Both the position numbers and the translations under genes were made by a program. This document shows positions 8,618 through 17,508 of a stretch of 64,000 nt of DNA, one piece after another. The notes under the pieces were generated by a model. That model was not told the DNA's origin. It did not search any database and worked only from the letters and a program-made list of their open reading frames with translations. Origin of the DNA: Marivirga tractuosa DSM 4126 (GTDB lineage: Bacteria; Bacteroidota; Bacteroidia; Cytophagales; Cyclobacteriaceae); the NCBI RefSeq assembly GCF_000183425.1, contig NC_014759.1, positions 3,999,001 to 4,063,000 of the forward strand, written 5' to 3'. The first letter of the stretch is position 1, and every line of letters begins with the position of its first letter.

Positions 8618-9127
8618 ATGAGTCAAAAGGAAGATTTTAAATATTGGGAATCTTTTTTCCAATCTTTGCAAATGACCTATTATGGTTTGTTGGCAGCGCC
8701 TTTATTTCTGTTTGCCGTGGCATTTTTAAGAGCTGAAAACGGGAATGCAAAATTACTCGCTATTCCTGCGGATATAGAGGATACCATAGTAGGGATAACG
8801 GTGATTTTAGCCATTATTGAGACAGTTTTCCTTCATTTTTTAGCAAAACGTCAGTATAAATTAGCTGCACAAGATGATGTGCTAGTTTCTAAAATGAAGA
8901 AGTATAAAAGTGCTACTCTGATTAAGTATATTGGTTTAGCCATTTATCAAATCATTACTGTAGCTGTTTTTGCAATGACCTATCACAATGGATTGATGGG
9001 CTTGTTTACAGGTCTGCTACTTTATAGTTCGTTTTTCAGACCAGAAATTCAGAATGCGAGAAGGGATTTGAAGCTAAGTAAAGAAGAATATCAAAAAATA
9101 GATTATAAAACAGGTTTGGTGACCTGA
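8618..9127 (+). CDS. Small four-helix membrane protein of unknown function
   Basis: 169 aa. Four hydrophobic stretches are visible: TYYGLLAAPLFLFAVAFL, IVGITVILAIIETVFLHFLA, LIKYIGLAIYQIITVAVFAM and LMGLFTGLLLYSSFF. There is no signal peptide cleavage site and no recognised catalytic motif. It starts 9 bases after the solute-binding protein and ends at a strong terminator, so it is the last gene of a TPR / binding protein / membrane protein operon. I do not assign a function. Confidence 0.7.
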   Translation: MSQKEDFKYWESFFQSLQMTYYGLLAAPLFLFAVAFLRAENGNAKLLAIPADIEDTIVGITVILAIIETVFLHFLAKRQYKLAAQDDVLVSKMKKYKSATLIKYIGLAIYQIITVAVFAMTYHNGLMGLFTGLLLYSSFFRPEIQNARRDLKLSKEEYQKIDYKTGLVT

Positions 9128-9130
9128 TAC

Positions 9131-9165
9131 AAAAAAGGGCTTTCTTCTCAGAAAGCCCTTTTTTT
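9131..9165. terminator. Strong bidirectional rho-independent terminator
   Basis: AAAAAAGGGCTTTC (9131-9144) pairs with GAAAGCCCTTTTTT (9151-9164) around a 6-base loop. It has an A-run on one side and a T-run on the other. It ends the plus-strand operon and also the convergent osmC-like gene, whose stop codon overlaps it. Confidence 0.85.
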
Positions 9166-9568
9166 ATATCTCTTTAATCACCACTTCATAAGTTGCCTTC
9201 ACATTTAAAGTACCAGAAACAGAGCAATATTTACCTGCAGCCAACTCAACCAATTTCATAAATTCATCCTCCTTTAAATTGTCTGATGTGGCAGTAAAAA
9301 TCATATGGATACTTTCATAGGCTCTTGGATGTTCTTCCCTTCTTTTTCCTTTAGTCTCAACTTGAAGATCAAATAGGTTCTTTCTTCTTTTTTTGATCAT
9401 TTCAACCAAATCTACACATGCGCAAGATGCTAAAGAAGCCAAAAGAGTTTCCATAGGTGAAAAATAATCTTTGTCCTTAGTATCGTACATATCGATGTTA
9501 AGAATATTGCCATATTCATTCTTGCTTTCGTATTCTTTAGGCGCAAGCATATTCGTAATTACTCTCAT
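9164..9568 (-). CDS. OsmC/Ohr family protein
   Basis: 134 aa, the usual size. OsmC features are present: PMETLLASLASCACVDLVEMIKKRR contains the motif around the first reactive Cys (SCACVD), and the late SVSGTLNVKATYEVVI carries the strand after KYCSVSGT with the second Cys. OsmC/Ohr proteins are dimeric thiol peroxidases that remove organic hydroperoxides, although many relatives have unknown substrates. The gene is divergent from glgB and convergent with the membrane-protein operon. Confidence 0.85.
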   Translation of the reverse strand: MRVITNMLAPKEYESKNEYGNILNIDMYDTKDKDYFSPMETLLASLASCACVDLVEMIKKRRKNLFDLQVETKGKRREEHPRAYESIHMIFTATSDNLKEDEFMKLVELAAGKYCSVSGTLNVKATYEVVIKEI

Positions 9569-9790
9569 TCTCTATGTTTTAAAATGGATTTTAAAGTTCT
9601 ATTTCAGAAAATTTATTTCTACTGAAGTTAAAATAATTTCATTAAAAATAATGTAGAAACATGATTTACATTTTACAGAGCGCAAAGCTACAATCTTCTC
9701 AATAAATTAGTAAGCTTATAACTTATATTTTCAAAGGCTGTAAGATTCATTAATCTTTTCTTATTTTTAGAAAAGCCTAAAAGCATAAAA

Positions 9791-11782
9791 ATGTTACAAA
9801 TTATTAAAGACGATCCTTGGTTAGCCCCTTACGAACCTGATATCCAAACTCGTGTTGATTATTTTAAATCAGAATTGGATAGAATTCAATCTGATTATGG
9901 TAGTTTATTAAAATATTCAAATCGACATCAGGAGCTCGGATTTCAAAAAAATAAAACGGGCTTTACTTATAAAGAATGGGCTCCGGAAGCACAAGCCTTA
10001 TCATTAGTTGGTGATTTTAATAATTGGGATGAAAGTGCTCATCCCATGCAGAAAGATGAAAAAGGGATCTGGGAAGTTGAAGTAAAGAATGAGGATGGAT
10101 TAGAACATCTATCTGCTGTTAAAGTAAGAGTGACTGCTGCTAATGGAAAACATGACAGAATTCCTGCTTATGTAAAATATGCAGTGCAAAATATTGATAA
10201 CCATGATTTTACAGGGAGGCTCTGGGTACCGGGAAAATCATTTCAATGGACAGATGATCAATTCAAATTAAGTGACATTAAAAACCCTGTGATTTATGAA
10301 TGTCATCCTGGAATGGCTCAGGAAAAAGAAGGGGTTGGCACCTTTAAGGAATTTGAAGAGAATATTTTACCCAGAATACAGTCATTAGGCTATAATTGTA
10401 TTCAGTTAATGGCAGTAGCCGAACATCCTTATTATGGTTCTTTTGGTTATCATGTAGCCAATTTTTATGCACCCTCTTCTCGTTTTGGAACGCCAGAAGA
10501 TTTAAAATCCTTAGTTAATGCTGCCCATAAAATGGGAATTGCAGTAATTATGGATGTAGTGCATTCTCATGCAGTCAAGAATTTTTCAGAAGGCCTAAAT
10601 GATTTTGATGGCAGCGGAAATCAGTATTTCCATCATGGTGGTCGAGGATATCACACTGGCTGGGATTCAAAGTTATTTAATTACGGAAAAGAAGAAGTTT
10701 CTCGTTTCTTGCTATCAAATTTAAAATATTGGTTGGAAGAATTCCACTTTGATGGTTTCCGTTTTGATGGGGTAACTTCTATGCTTTACCATCATCATGG
10801 CGAAGGAGTCAGTTTTGATCATTATGATAAATATTTCAAAGAAGGAGTTGATTGGGATGCCGTTCGTTACTTGCAATTAGCCAATACCTTAATTCATGAA
10901 ATTAAGCCCGATGCTATCACCATAGCTGAAGACATGAGTGGAATGCCAGGCACTTGCCAGTCCATTGATGAAGGCGGTTTGGGCTTTGATTATCGCTTGG
11001 GAATGGGAATCCCCGATAATTGGATAAAATGGCTGAAGCATAAGCAAGATGAAGAATGGAGCATGCAAGAAATCTGGAATGTGCTAAGCAACAGGAGATA
11101 TGGAGAAAAAACAGTAGCCTATGCCGAATCTCACGATCAGGCAATGGTAGGGGATAAAACCTTGGCTTTCTGGCTGATGGATAAAGAAATGTATTGGCAC
11201 ATGAAAAAAGGTGATGATAATTTGATAATCGATCGAGGTATTGCCTTACATAAAATGATTCGCCTGGTTACAGCCTCAGCTGGTGGTGAAGCTTATTTGA
11301 ATTTTATTGGTAATGAATTCGGTCATCCCGAGTGGATGGATTTCCCTCGAGAAGGGAACAATTGGAGTTATAAATATGCCAGAAGACAATGGTCATTGGT
11401 GGATAATAATGAATTGAAATACCATCACCTCAATGATTTTGAGGAGGCAATGCTTGAGCTGTTAAAATCAGAAAATGTATTGCGAGCTGCTCCAGCTAAC
11501 CTGCTCAATGTTGATGAAACTAATAAGGTGCTGATTTTTGAAAGAGCCAATTTGATCTTTGTATTCAATTTTCATCCTAGCAATTCTGTTCCTGATTACG
11601 AATTTTGGGTTCCTAAAGGAGGAAAGTTCAATTATCTTTTAAATAGTGATGATACAAAATTTGGAGGTCATGAAAGGATAGATCAATCAACAATTCATGA
11701 AAGCTTTAAAAAGGAGGGAGGAGATTTTATTAAGATTTATTGTGTTAATCGAACAGCTTTGGTTTTGAAAAGAAACTTGTGA
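9791..11782 (+). CDS. glgB: 1,4-alpha-glucan branching enzyme, eukaryote-like type
   Basis: 663 aa. An N-terminal CBM48 domain (YKEWAPEAQALSLVGDFNNW, about residues 60-80) precedes a GH13 barrel. Region I is MDVVHSHAVKN, region II GFRFDGVTSM (nucleophile Asp326), region III ITIAEDMSGMPG (acid/base Glu380) and region IV YAESHDQAMVGDKT (Asp449). The EDMSGMPG and FHFDGFRFDGVTSMLYHHHG segments resemble the eukaryotic GBE1-like branch more than E. coli GlgB. It makes alpha-1,6 branches in glycogen. No other glycogen gene is next to it. Confidence 0.9.
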   Translation: MLQIIKDDPWLAPYEPDIQTRVDYFKSELDRIQSDYGSLLKYSNRHQELGFQKNKTGFTYKEWAPEAQALSLVGDFNNWDESAHPMQKDEKGIWEVEVKNEDGLEHLSAVKVRVTAANGKHDRIPAYVKYAVQNIDNHDFTGRLWVPGKSFQWTDDQFKLSDIKNPVIYECHPGMAQEKEGVGTFKEFEENILPRIQSLGYNCIQLMAVAEHPYYGSFGYHVANFYAPSSRFGTPEDLKSLVNAAHKMGIAVIMDVVHSHAVKNFSEGLNDFDGSGNQYFHHGGRGYHTGWDSKLFNYGKEEVSRFLLSNLKYWLEEFHFDGFRFDGVTSMLYHHHGEGVSFDHYDKYFKEGVDWDAVRYLQLANTLIHEIKPDAITIAEDMSGMPGTCQSIDEGGLGFDYRLGMGIPDNWIKWLKHKQDEEWSMQEIWNVLSNRRYGEKTVAYAESHDQAMVGDKTLAFWLMDKEMYWHMKKGDDNLIIDRGIALHKMIRLVTASAGGEAYLNFIGNEFGHPEWMDFPREGNNWSYKYARRQWSLVDNNELKYHHLNDFEEAMLELLKSENVLRAAPANLLNVDETNKVLIFERANLIFVFNFHPSNSVPDYEFWVPKGGKFNYLLNSDDTKFGGHERIDQSTIHESFKKEGGDFIKIYCVNRTALVLKRNL

Positions 11783-11812
11783 CCGCTCCGATTTGAGTCC
11801 TTACTAACAACT

Positions 11813-11916
11813 CGCCAGAGGCGTCAGTAATTTCCACTAGCGAGACGCTAGCCGGAAGCACCTTTGTTTTTCTATCGCTAGCGTCTCGCTAGTGATGGAT
11901 ACTCGCGCCTCTGGCG
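11813..11916. repeat. REP-like nested inverted repeat R1
   Basis: The outer arms CGCCAGAGGCG (11813-11823) and CGCCTCTGGCG (11906-11916) enclose a perfect 18-bp inner stem, CACTAGCGAGACGCTAGC (11835-11852) with GCTAGCGTCTCGCTAGTG (11877-11894). The loop begins CGGAAGCAC. The same outer arms occur at 44460-44562 with a different inner stem. It may also end transcription of glgB. Confidence 0.8.
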
Positions 11917-12033
11917 CTAATAAATTATACTGTCGAAGAGGAAATAAATCTGCGAAAGTACTCTAAAGACAAATGAAAATTAAATAAATAAGACTCAATA
12001 AATTTTACATTTATCATATTCAACCTTTTCTAT

Positions 12034-12041
12034 TAACTTCG
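12034..12041 (+). promoter_or_regulatory. Candidate -7 box for the FecR lipoprotein gene
   Basis: TAACTTCG here fits the Bacteroidota -7 consensus TAnnTTYG and is about 25 bases before the start at 12066. The same octamer occurs upstream of etfB. No clear -33 element is visible. Confidence 0.35.
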
Positions 12042-12065
12042 CATTTTTCAGTAACTCAAACAATC

Positions 12066-12695
12066 ATGCAATTTAAATACGTTTTCAGTTTACTTATATT
12101 TTTAGTTCTAGTAACAGCCTGTTCTAAAGAAAAAATCACTACTCAGGATAATTATGAAGTGGTGGTATTGCCCGATGGCAGCATTGTATTTCTAAATCAT
12201 TATTCGGAATTAGAATATATTGAAGCATTCAATCAACGCAAAGTGGCTATTTCAGGAGAGTGCTATTTTTCCGTTGAGCCTTCCGATAAATCTTTTACGG
12301 TAACAGGTAAACTAGGTGAAGTAGAAGTTTTAGGCACCGAGTTTAGCGTGAAATCCAATACTGAAGATATGGAAGTGGAAGTAGAAGAAGGTCAGGTTAA
12401 ATTTAATGTAGAAGATATGTCAAAAGAGATATCCGGAGGACTTAAAGCTTCCTATCAAAAAGGTGAAAGCGCTATTGAAACCGGAAAAGCCTCAAATGAT
12501 TTTAAAAAATGGATGGCTAAATTGAGGATTGAATTTAAGCGACTGGATAAAAAATTGAATGATGAGGCAAAAGGCATAGAAGAAGAACTCAATAAGAAAG
12601 CTAAAGAAATTGAAAAAGAAGCCGACAAAATTGGAAAGGAATTGGAAGAGGTAGGTGACCAGATTGGCAAGAGTCTCAAGAAAATTGCGGATTAA
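12066..12695 (+). CDS. FecR-domain lipoprotein with C-terminal coiled coil (orphan)
   Basis: 209 aa. A lipoprotein signal with lipobox LVTAC puts Cys at residue 19. Residues 35-120 match the FecR periplasmic domain: VVLPDGSIVFLNHYSELEYI, ISGECYFSVEPSDKSFTVTG, VEVLGTEFSV and VEVEEGQVKF. Classic FecR proteins are anti-sigma factors with a cytoplasmic N-terminus, next to an ECF sigma gene and a TonB receptor. This one lacks that part and has no such neighbours. The last 60 residues are a charged Lys/Glu heptad coiled coil. The function is unknown, perhaps structural or sensing. Confidence 0.75.
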   Translation: MQFKYVFSLLIFLVLVTACSKEKITTQDNYEVVVLPDGSIVFLNHYSELEYIEAFNQRKVAISGECYFSVEPSDKSFTVTGKLGEVEVLGTEFSVKSNTEDMEVEVEEGQVKFNVEDMSKEISGGLKASYQKGESAIETGKASNDFKKWMAKLRIEFKRLDKKLNDEAKGIEEELNKKAKEIEKEADKIGKELEEVGDQIGKSLKKIAD

Positions 12696-12696
12696 A

Positions 12697-12740
12697 AATA
12701 TCCTTCTTAAGCAGGATAAATCCTGCTTAAGAAGGATATT
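12697..12740. terminator. Perfect 20-bp stem terminator between convergent genes
   Basis: Bases 12697-12716 pair perfectly with 12721-12740 around a TAAA loop; the core is TCCTTCTTAAGCAGGA. It starts 2 bases after the FecR lipoprotein stop and ends 17 bases before the convergent peptidase stop, so it serves both strands. Confidence 0.85.
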
Positions 12741-12756
12741 TATTTATGAGCTTGGA

Positions 12757-14655
12757 TTATTTCAAATACTCATCCAAAAACACTTTTATCTTCCCATAGC
12801 CTTCAATCTCATTTTCTTTTTTACGGAAACCGTGCCCTTCATCTTCAAATAATACATATTCTACTGGAACCCCATTGTCTTTTACATTTTGTACCATTTC
12901 ATCCGACTCAACTTGTAATACTCTTGGATCATTACTTCCCTGCAGTACCATCACAGGTTTAGTGATTTTATCGGCATGGAATAAAGGAGATATTTCATAC
13001 AATCTTACTGAATCTTCGGTATTAGGATTACCTAACTCTTCATACAATGCTGTTTTCTGTGCTTCCCACCAGCTCGGGATTGATCTCAACGTTCTGATCC
13101 AGTTGGTAACTCCAAAAATATTTACGCCCACATCAAATGCGTCCGGTTGAAATGCAAGAGCTGCCATTACCATATAGCCTCCATAAGAACCGCCAATTAT
13201 ACCAACTCTGGAAGTATCCGCCCAATCTAAGTTAGCCAGATAATCTTTTGCATATACGCAATCCATCAAGTCATCTTCTCCATGTTTCTGATCATCTAAG
13301 CGATTGAATGTTTTACCGTAACCACTGCTTCCGCGATTATTCACACCTATAATAGCATAGCCATGATTGACTAAATATTGAATTAATGGAGAATAATTTA
13401 AGCGAGTTTGACCTCCCGGGCCACCGTGTACCCAAACTAAAACAGGTACTTTATTATCCGCTGATGCTTGATGTGGTTTATACAAAACTGAAGGGATTTC
13501 TAAGTCATCGAATGAAGGATAACGCACCACTTCTCCCTCCACCAAATCTTCTTTATCCATATTCGGATTTAAAGATTCAGTAAGTTTTTTGAGCTCATTA
13601 CTTTCAAAATCATAAACATAAATATTACCAGGAGATTTAGAGCTTCCAACCGATAATCTCATTTTATTTTCGCTTCTCGATATTCCTACTCCGTTGATAT
13701 TTCCACCCTTTATAGTGGGCATTTCCACTTCCTCATTTTCTTTTGTATTGGTAATTTTTACTGAAGTTTTAGCATCCTCATTTATCCCCATCACTCTATA
13801 GGTATCATCCCAAGAGTAATTGGCATACCAAATGTCCCAATCCGTTTCATAAACTTTTTCAGATTCACCGCTTTCTAAATCGTATTTGCTTAAATAGGTG
13901 AATTCGCTGCCATCATTTGTGGTATAGTAAAGGTATTTGCTATCAGCACTAAACTCTTGAGCACTATAACTGGCTGTTGGGTTTTCTGGAGAAATTTTAG
14001 TTTGTTCTCCCGATTCTACTTCAACTATGATTAATTCATTGATGGAAGTGGTAATAGGCTTGCTGATGGCTACATATTTTTTATCATCTGATATCCCGGA
14101 AGGATTTCCTCCTGTATTATTCTCAAAAATCATTTCACTCTCAAAATTCTCGATATCCATTTCATAGATGTCAAAAAACTTAGGGTCACGTTTGTTGGAA
14201 ATGTATTCAAAACTTTTTAAGTCTTTGCTCCAACCAGCAAAGGATGCTTTTTCATTTTCTTCTGGAGTAAGATCAATAACATTGCCATCTTCATCTAATA
14301 AATAAATATGACTGATTTCATTTCCGCCTTTATCTGCTGAGAAAAGGATGCGATCATCCTTTGGAAAGTAAGAATTGGCAAACCAGGATTCTTCGGTATT
14401 GTTTGAAAGTGTATCTACAAGGGTGCCATCAGTATGCAAAGCATATAAATTATAAATCCCTGTGGCATTACTGGATACCAAAAGTTTCGACTCATCATGG
14501 GAAAAATATCCGCCTGAGTAATTGATGTTGTTATAAAATTCCTCAATGGTATATTGAGTGATTTTATCCTCTTCCTTTTCTTTTGTCTTTTGAGTATCGC
14601 AACTACTCAGAATAATACTCAGCATAAAAATGCTCGAAATTGTTAATGATTTCAT
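12757..14655 (-). CDS. S9 family prolyl oligopeptidase-type peptidase, lipoprotein
   Basis: 632 aa. Lipobox LSSC places the acylated Cys at residue 19. Residues 40-370 form a WD-like beta propeller (repeats such as SYFPKDDRILFSADKGGNEI). The C-terminal alpha/beta hydrolase holds VLVWVHGGPGGQTR (oxyanion region), GGSYGGYMVM with nucleophile Ser490, GSNDPRV with Asp576, and DEGHGF with His608, a complete triad. Family members are dipeptidyl/acylaminoacyl peptidases that cut short peptides. It is predicted to be membrane-anchored in the periplasm. Monocistronic, convergent with the FecR gene. Confidence 0.9.
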   Translation of the reverse strand: MKSLTISSIFMLSIILSSCDTQKTKEKEEDKITQYTIEEFYNNINYSGGYFSHDESKLLVSSNATGIYNLYALHTDGTLVDTLSNNTEESWFANSYFPKDDRILFSADKGGNEISHIYLLDEDGNVIDLTPEENEKASFAGWSKDLKSFEYISNKRDPKFFDIYEMDIENFESEMIFENNTGGNPSGISDDKKYVAISKPITTSINELIIVEVESGEQTKISPENPTASYSAQEFSADSKYLYYTTNDGSEFTYLSKYDLESGESEKVYETDWDIWYANYSWDDTYRVMGINEDAKTSVKITNTKENEEVEMPTIKGGNINGVGISRSENKMRLSVGSSKSPGNIYVYDFESNELKKLTESLNPNMDKEDLVEGEVVRYPSFDDLEIPSVLYKPHQASADNKVPVLVWVHGGPGGQTRLNYSPLIQYLVNHGYAIIGVNNRGSSGYGKTFNRLDDQKHGEDDLMDCVYAKDYLANLDWADTSRVGIIGGSYGGYMVMAALAFQPDAFDVGVNIFGVTNWIRTLRSIPSWWEAQKTALYEELGNPNTEDSVRLYEISPLFHADKITKPVMVLQGSNDPRVLQVESDEMVQNVKDNGVPVEYVLFEDEGHGFRKKENEIEGYGKIKVFLDEYLK

Positions 14656-15044
14656 AGTCAGTAGGTTTAGTGTATTTCAATTTATGAATTTTTGACTTAA
14701 TATGTTATCGCTATTGTGCTTAAATTTCTTGTGTCACATTTCTTAAGTGCCTATGTGCTAGCTTGTATGTTTTGTCCACTTCCGATCAAGAATGTTCATA
14801 AATGAACATTTTTTGAATCAAAAGTAGGCTTTATTGCTGTTTTTACTCTGTTTTCTTGAATGGTTTAATTATTGGTATGATTAAATAAAAAATACTAATT
14901 GCAACTATTTAAAGTTCTTATACATCATTAAATAAATCTACTTGCTCAATATAAAGAGAAATGAGTACCCAGTAAGCTTCTTTTTATGCTGTAAAATGTA
15001 GGATTGCAATTATTATGAGCTAACTAATTAATTGAATAATCAGC
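14656..15044. other. Divergent intergenic region with palindrome
   Basis: 389 bases between the peptidase and the DUF5916 gene. The only structure noted is AATGTTCAT-AA-ATGAACATT (14791-14810), a 20-bp near-perfect palindrome followed by T residues. It could be a regulator's operator or a terminator. No coding frame is supported. Confidence 0.45.
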
Positions 15045-17507
15045 ATGTTAAAGTATTACTTATTTAGTTTATTTTTTCTCTGGGGATTTTACTGTCTATC
15101 ACAAGAAACCGATAGCATTTTTCGTAAAACCATAGATATTCCAAGGATAACTGAAGCTCCTAAAATAGATGGTGTATTGGATGATGTCGCTTGGCAAAAT
15201 GCTCCTGTCGCAAAAGATTTTGTGGAAAGAAATCCTAAAAATGGCCGACCTATACCTGATAGTTTGTCTACTGAGGTGAAAATTATTTACGATGATTTAG
15301 GTATTTATTTTGGGGCTTATATGAAAGATCCCGATCCCGATAAAATTGGTACTGAATTAACGGAAAGAGACGATATAGGTGCCGATGATTTCTTTTTTAT
15401 TCTATTAAATGGTTATAACGACCGTCAACAAAGTATGCAGTTTATTGTAACAGCTGCAGGAGTTCAATATGATGCTAAAATGACCAATGGTAATGAAGAT
15501 AACTCTTGGGATGCCGTTTGGTATAGCGAAGTGAAAATAAACGATGATGGATGGGTAGCAGAAGTCTTCATTCCCTATTTTATTTTAAGATTTCCCAATA
15601 AGCCAGTGCAAGAATGGGGGCTTAATATGGAAAGAGAAGTTTTTAGAGTACGTACCCGATACAGCTGGAATCATATAGATAATCAAAAAGGGGCTTTTTC
15701 ACTGTATGATGGGGAAATTCACGGAATTAAGAATATTAAAACCCCTACTAGATTATCCTTTCAACCTTATGTTTCGGCTTATGCAAATAATTATGATGGG
15801 GAAACCAGCTTTAATTTCAATGGCGGACTGGATCTGAAATACGGTATTTCGGATGCTTTTACACTTGATATGGTACTGATTCCCGATTTTGGACAAGCTC
15901 GATTCGATAATAATGTACTAAATCTATCTGCATTCGAGGTTCAATTTGCAGAGCAAAGACCCTTTTTTAATGAAGGGACAGAATTGTTTTCCAAAGGGGA
16001 TATGTTTTATTCCAGACGTATCGGAGGAAGGCCCTCTTCAAGCCCTACAGTAAATGAGGGAGAGGAAGTAGCATTTCAGCCTAATGCAGTGGAATTAATC
16101 AACGCAACAAAGGTTTCGGGCAGAACCGAGGGTGGATTAGGAATAGGACTGTTCAACGCAGTCACAAATGAAGCCTTTGCTCAAATTCGAAATGAGGAAA
16201 GCGGGGAGACAAGGACAGAAATGGTAGAACCTTTTACCAATTATAATGTAGCCGTTTTGGATCAGAGGTTTAGCGATAATAGCTCAGTCTCATTTGTCAA
16301 TACGAATGTGACCAGACTTGGACGCTTTAGAGACGCAAACGCAACCGGATTATATATAAATCATACCAATAAAGCCAATACATGGAATTATAGCGCAAGC
16401 ACGGAAGGTAGTTGGGTTTTTCAGGAAGAAGAGACTGTCTTTGGAACTGAAATTCAGGCTTCAGCAGGCAAAATAAGTGGAGAACATCGTGTACAAGCTA
16501 GAATGGATTTACGGACTTTAGATTATAATATCAATGATTTAGGGTTTTCTACCAATACTAATTATGTTCGCTACATGGGCTATTATGGGTATCGATATTT
16601 ACAGCCTAAAGGAAACTTAAACAATATGTTTTTGAATTTTAATCTCAACCATTTTAGAAGACTAGACCCTGATTTATTTAGCAATTTTACCTTTAATTTT
16701 AATTCTAGTTTTACCACTAAAGAGTTTTTTGGTTTTGGAGGAGGTATTGAAACAACTCCTTTTGGAACTAATGATATTTATGAGCCAAGAATAAATGGAA
16801 GGCATGTACAGTTTCCGGGCTATCATGATCAGTGGATTTGGATGAATACAGATTTCAGAAAAAAGCTGGCCTTCGAAGGATTCATCGATTGGTACAATTA
16901 CTTTGAAGAGGGTAGAAGTAGCATATTCTTGAGCTTAAATCCGCGCTATCGATTTTCCAATAAATTCAATTTGAGATATGGTCTGTTTTATAATCCTTCT
17001 TACAAAGAACAAGGCTTTGTTGATATGGATGGAGATGACATCATTTTTGGTCAGCGTGATAGAATAACAGTTGAAAACTCAATTGGAGGTAATTATATTT
17101 TTAACAATAAGATTTCCTTAAATCTGATATTCAGACACTATTATTCTGGCGCATTGTATTCAAAGCTTTACAGTCTTGAGCAAAATGGTGAATTAACTGA
17201 AGAGCCCGAAAGAGAAAATATTTATGATGTAACCTTCAATACTTGGAACTTGGACTTGAATTTTTCCTGGTGGTTTGCTCCAGGTAGTCAAATTACGATT
17301 CTTTACAGAAATGCACTTGACAGCTACTTACAGCAAAGCGGTCAGAGTTTTGATGAGAATTTCGATTATTTATTTAGCCATCCGCAGTTAAATAGTATTT
17401 CAATTAGGCTAAGCTATTTCTTGGATTACAATCGAATTCGAAATGCATTTTCGAATATGAATAATTCGAACCGCGTAAAGCCTGAAAAAATGACGGAGGG
17501 TTCTTAA
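15045..17507 (+). CDS. DUF5916 protein: CBM9-like domain plus outer-membrane barrel
   Basis: 820 aa with a signal peptide (MLKYYLFSLFFLWGFYCLSQ). The N-terminal 190 residues match a CBM9-like domain (ITEAPKIDGVLDDVAWQNAP, VKIIYDDLGIYFGAYMKDP, WDAVWYSEVKINDDGWVAEV). The remainder is DUF5916, with many amphipathic strands and LIPDFGQARFDNNVLNLSAFEVQFAEQRPFFNEG, which is characteristic of the family. These are large Bacteroidota outer-membrane proteins whose substrate is not established; a link to carbohydrate or peptide handling is inferred. Its stop is 1 base from the convergent kinase stop. Confidence 0.85.
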   Translation: MLKYYLFSLFFLWGFYCLSQETDSIFRKTIDIPRITEAPKIDGVLDDVAWQNAPVAKDFVERNPKNGRPIPDSLSTEVKIIYDDLGIYFGAYMKDPDPDKIGTELTERDDIGADDFFFILLNGYNDRQQSMQFIVTAAGVQYDAKMTNGNEDNSWDAVWYSEVKINDDGWVAEVFIPYFILRFPNKPVQEWGLNMEREVFRVRTRYSWNHIDNQKGAFSLYDGEIHGIKNIKTPTRLSFQPYVSAYANNYDGETSFNFNGGLDLKYGISDAFTLDMVLIPDFGQARFDNNVLNLSAFEVQFAEQRPFFNEGTELFSKGDMFYSRRIGGRPSSSPTVNEGEEVAFQPNAVELINATKVSGRTEGGLGIGLFNAVTNEAFAQIRNEESGETRTEMVEPFTNYNVAVLDQRFSDNSSVSFVNTNVTRLGRFRDANATGLYINHTNKANTWNYSASTEGSWVFQEEETVFGTEIQASAGKISGEHRVQARMDLRTLDYNINDLGFSTNTNYVRYMGYYGYRYLQPKGNLNNMFLNFNLNHFRRLDPDLFSNFTFNFNSSFTTKEFFGFGGGIETTPFGTNDIYEPRINGRHVQFPGYHDQWIWMNTDFRKKLAFEGFIDWYNYFEEGRSSIFLSLNPRYRFSNKFNLRYGLFYNPSYKEQGFVDMDGDDIIFGQRDRITVENSIGGNYIFNNKISLNLIFRHYYSGALYSKLYSLEQNGELTEEPERENIYDVTFNTWNLDLNFSWWFAPGSQITILYRNALDSYLQQSGQSFDENFDYLFSHPQLNSISIRLSYFLDYNRIRNAFSNMNNSNRVKPEKMTEGS

Positions 17508-17508
17508 A

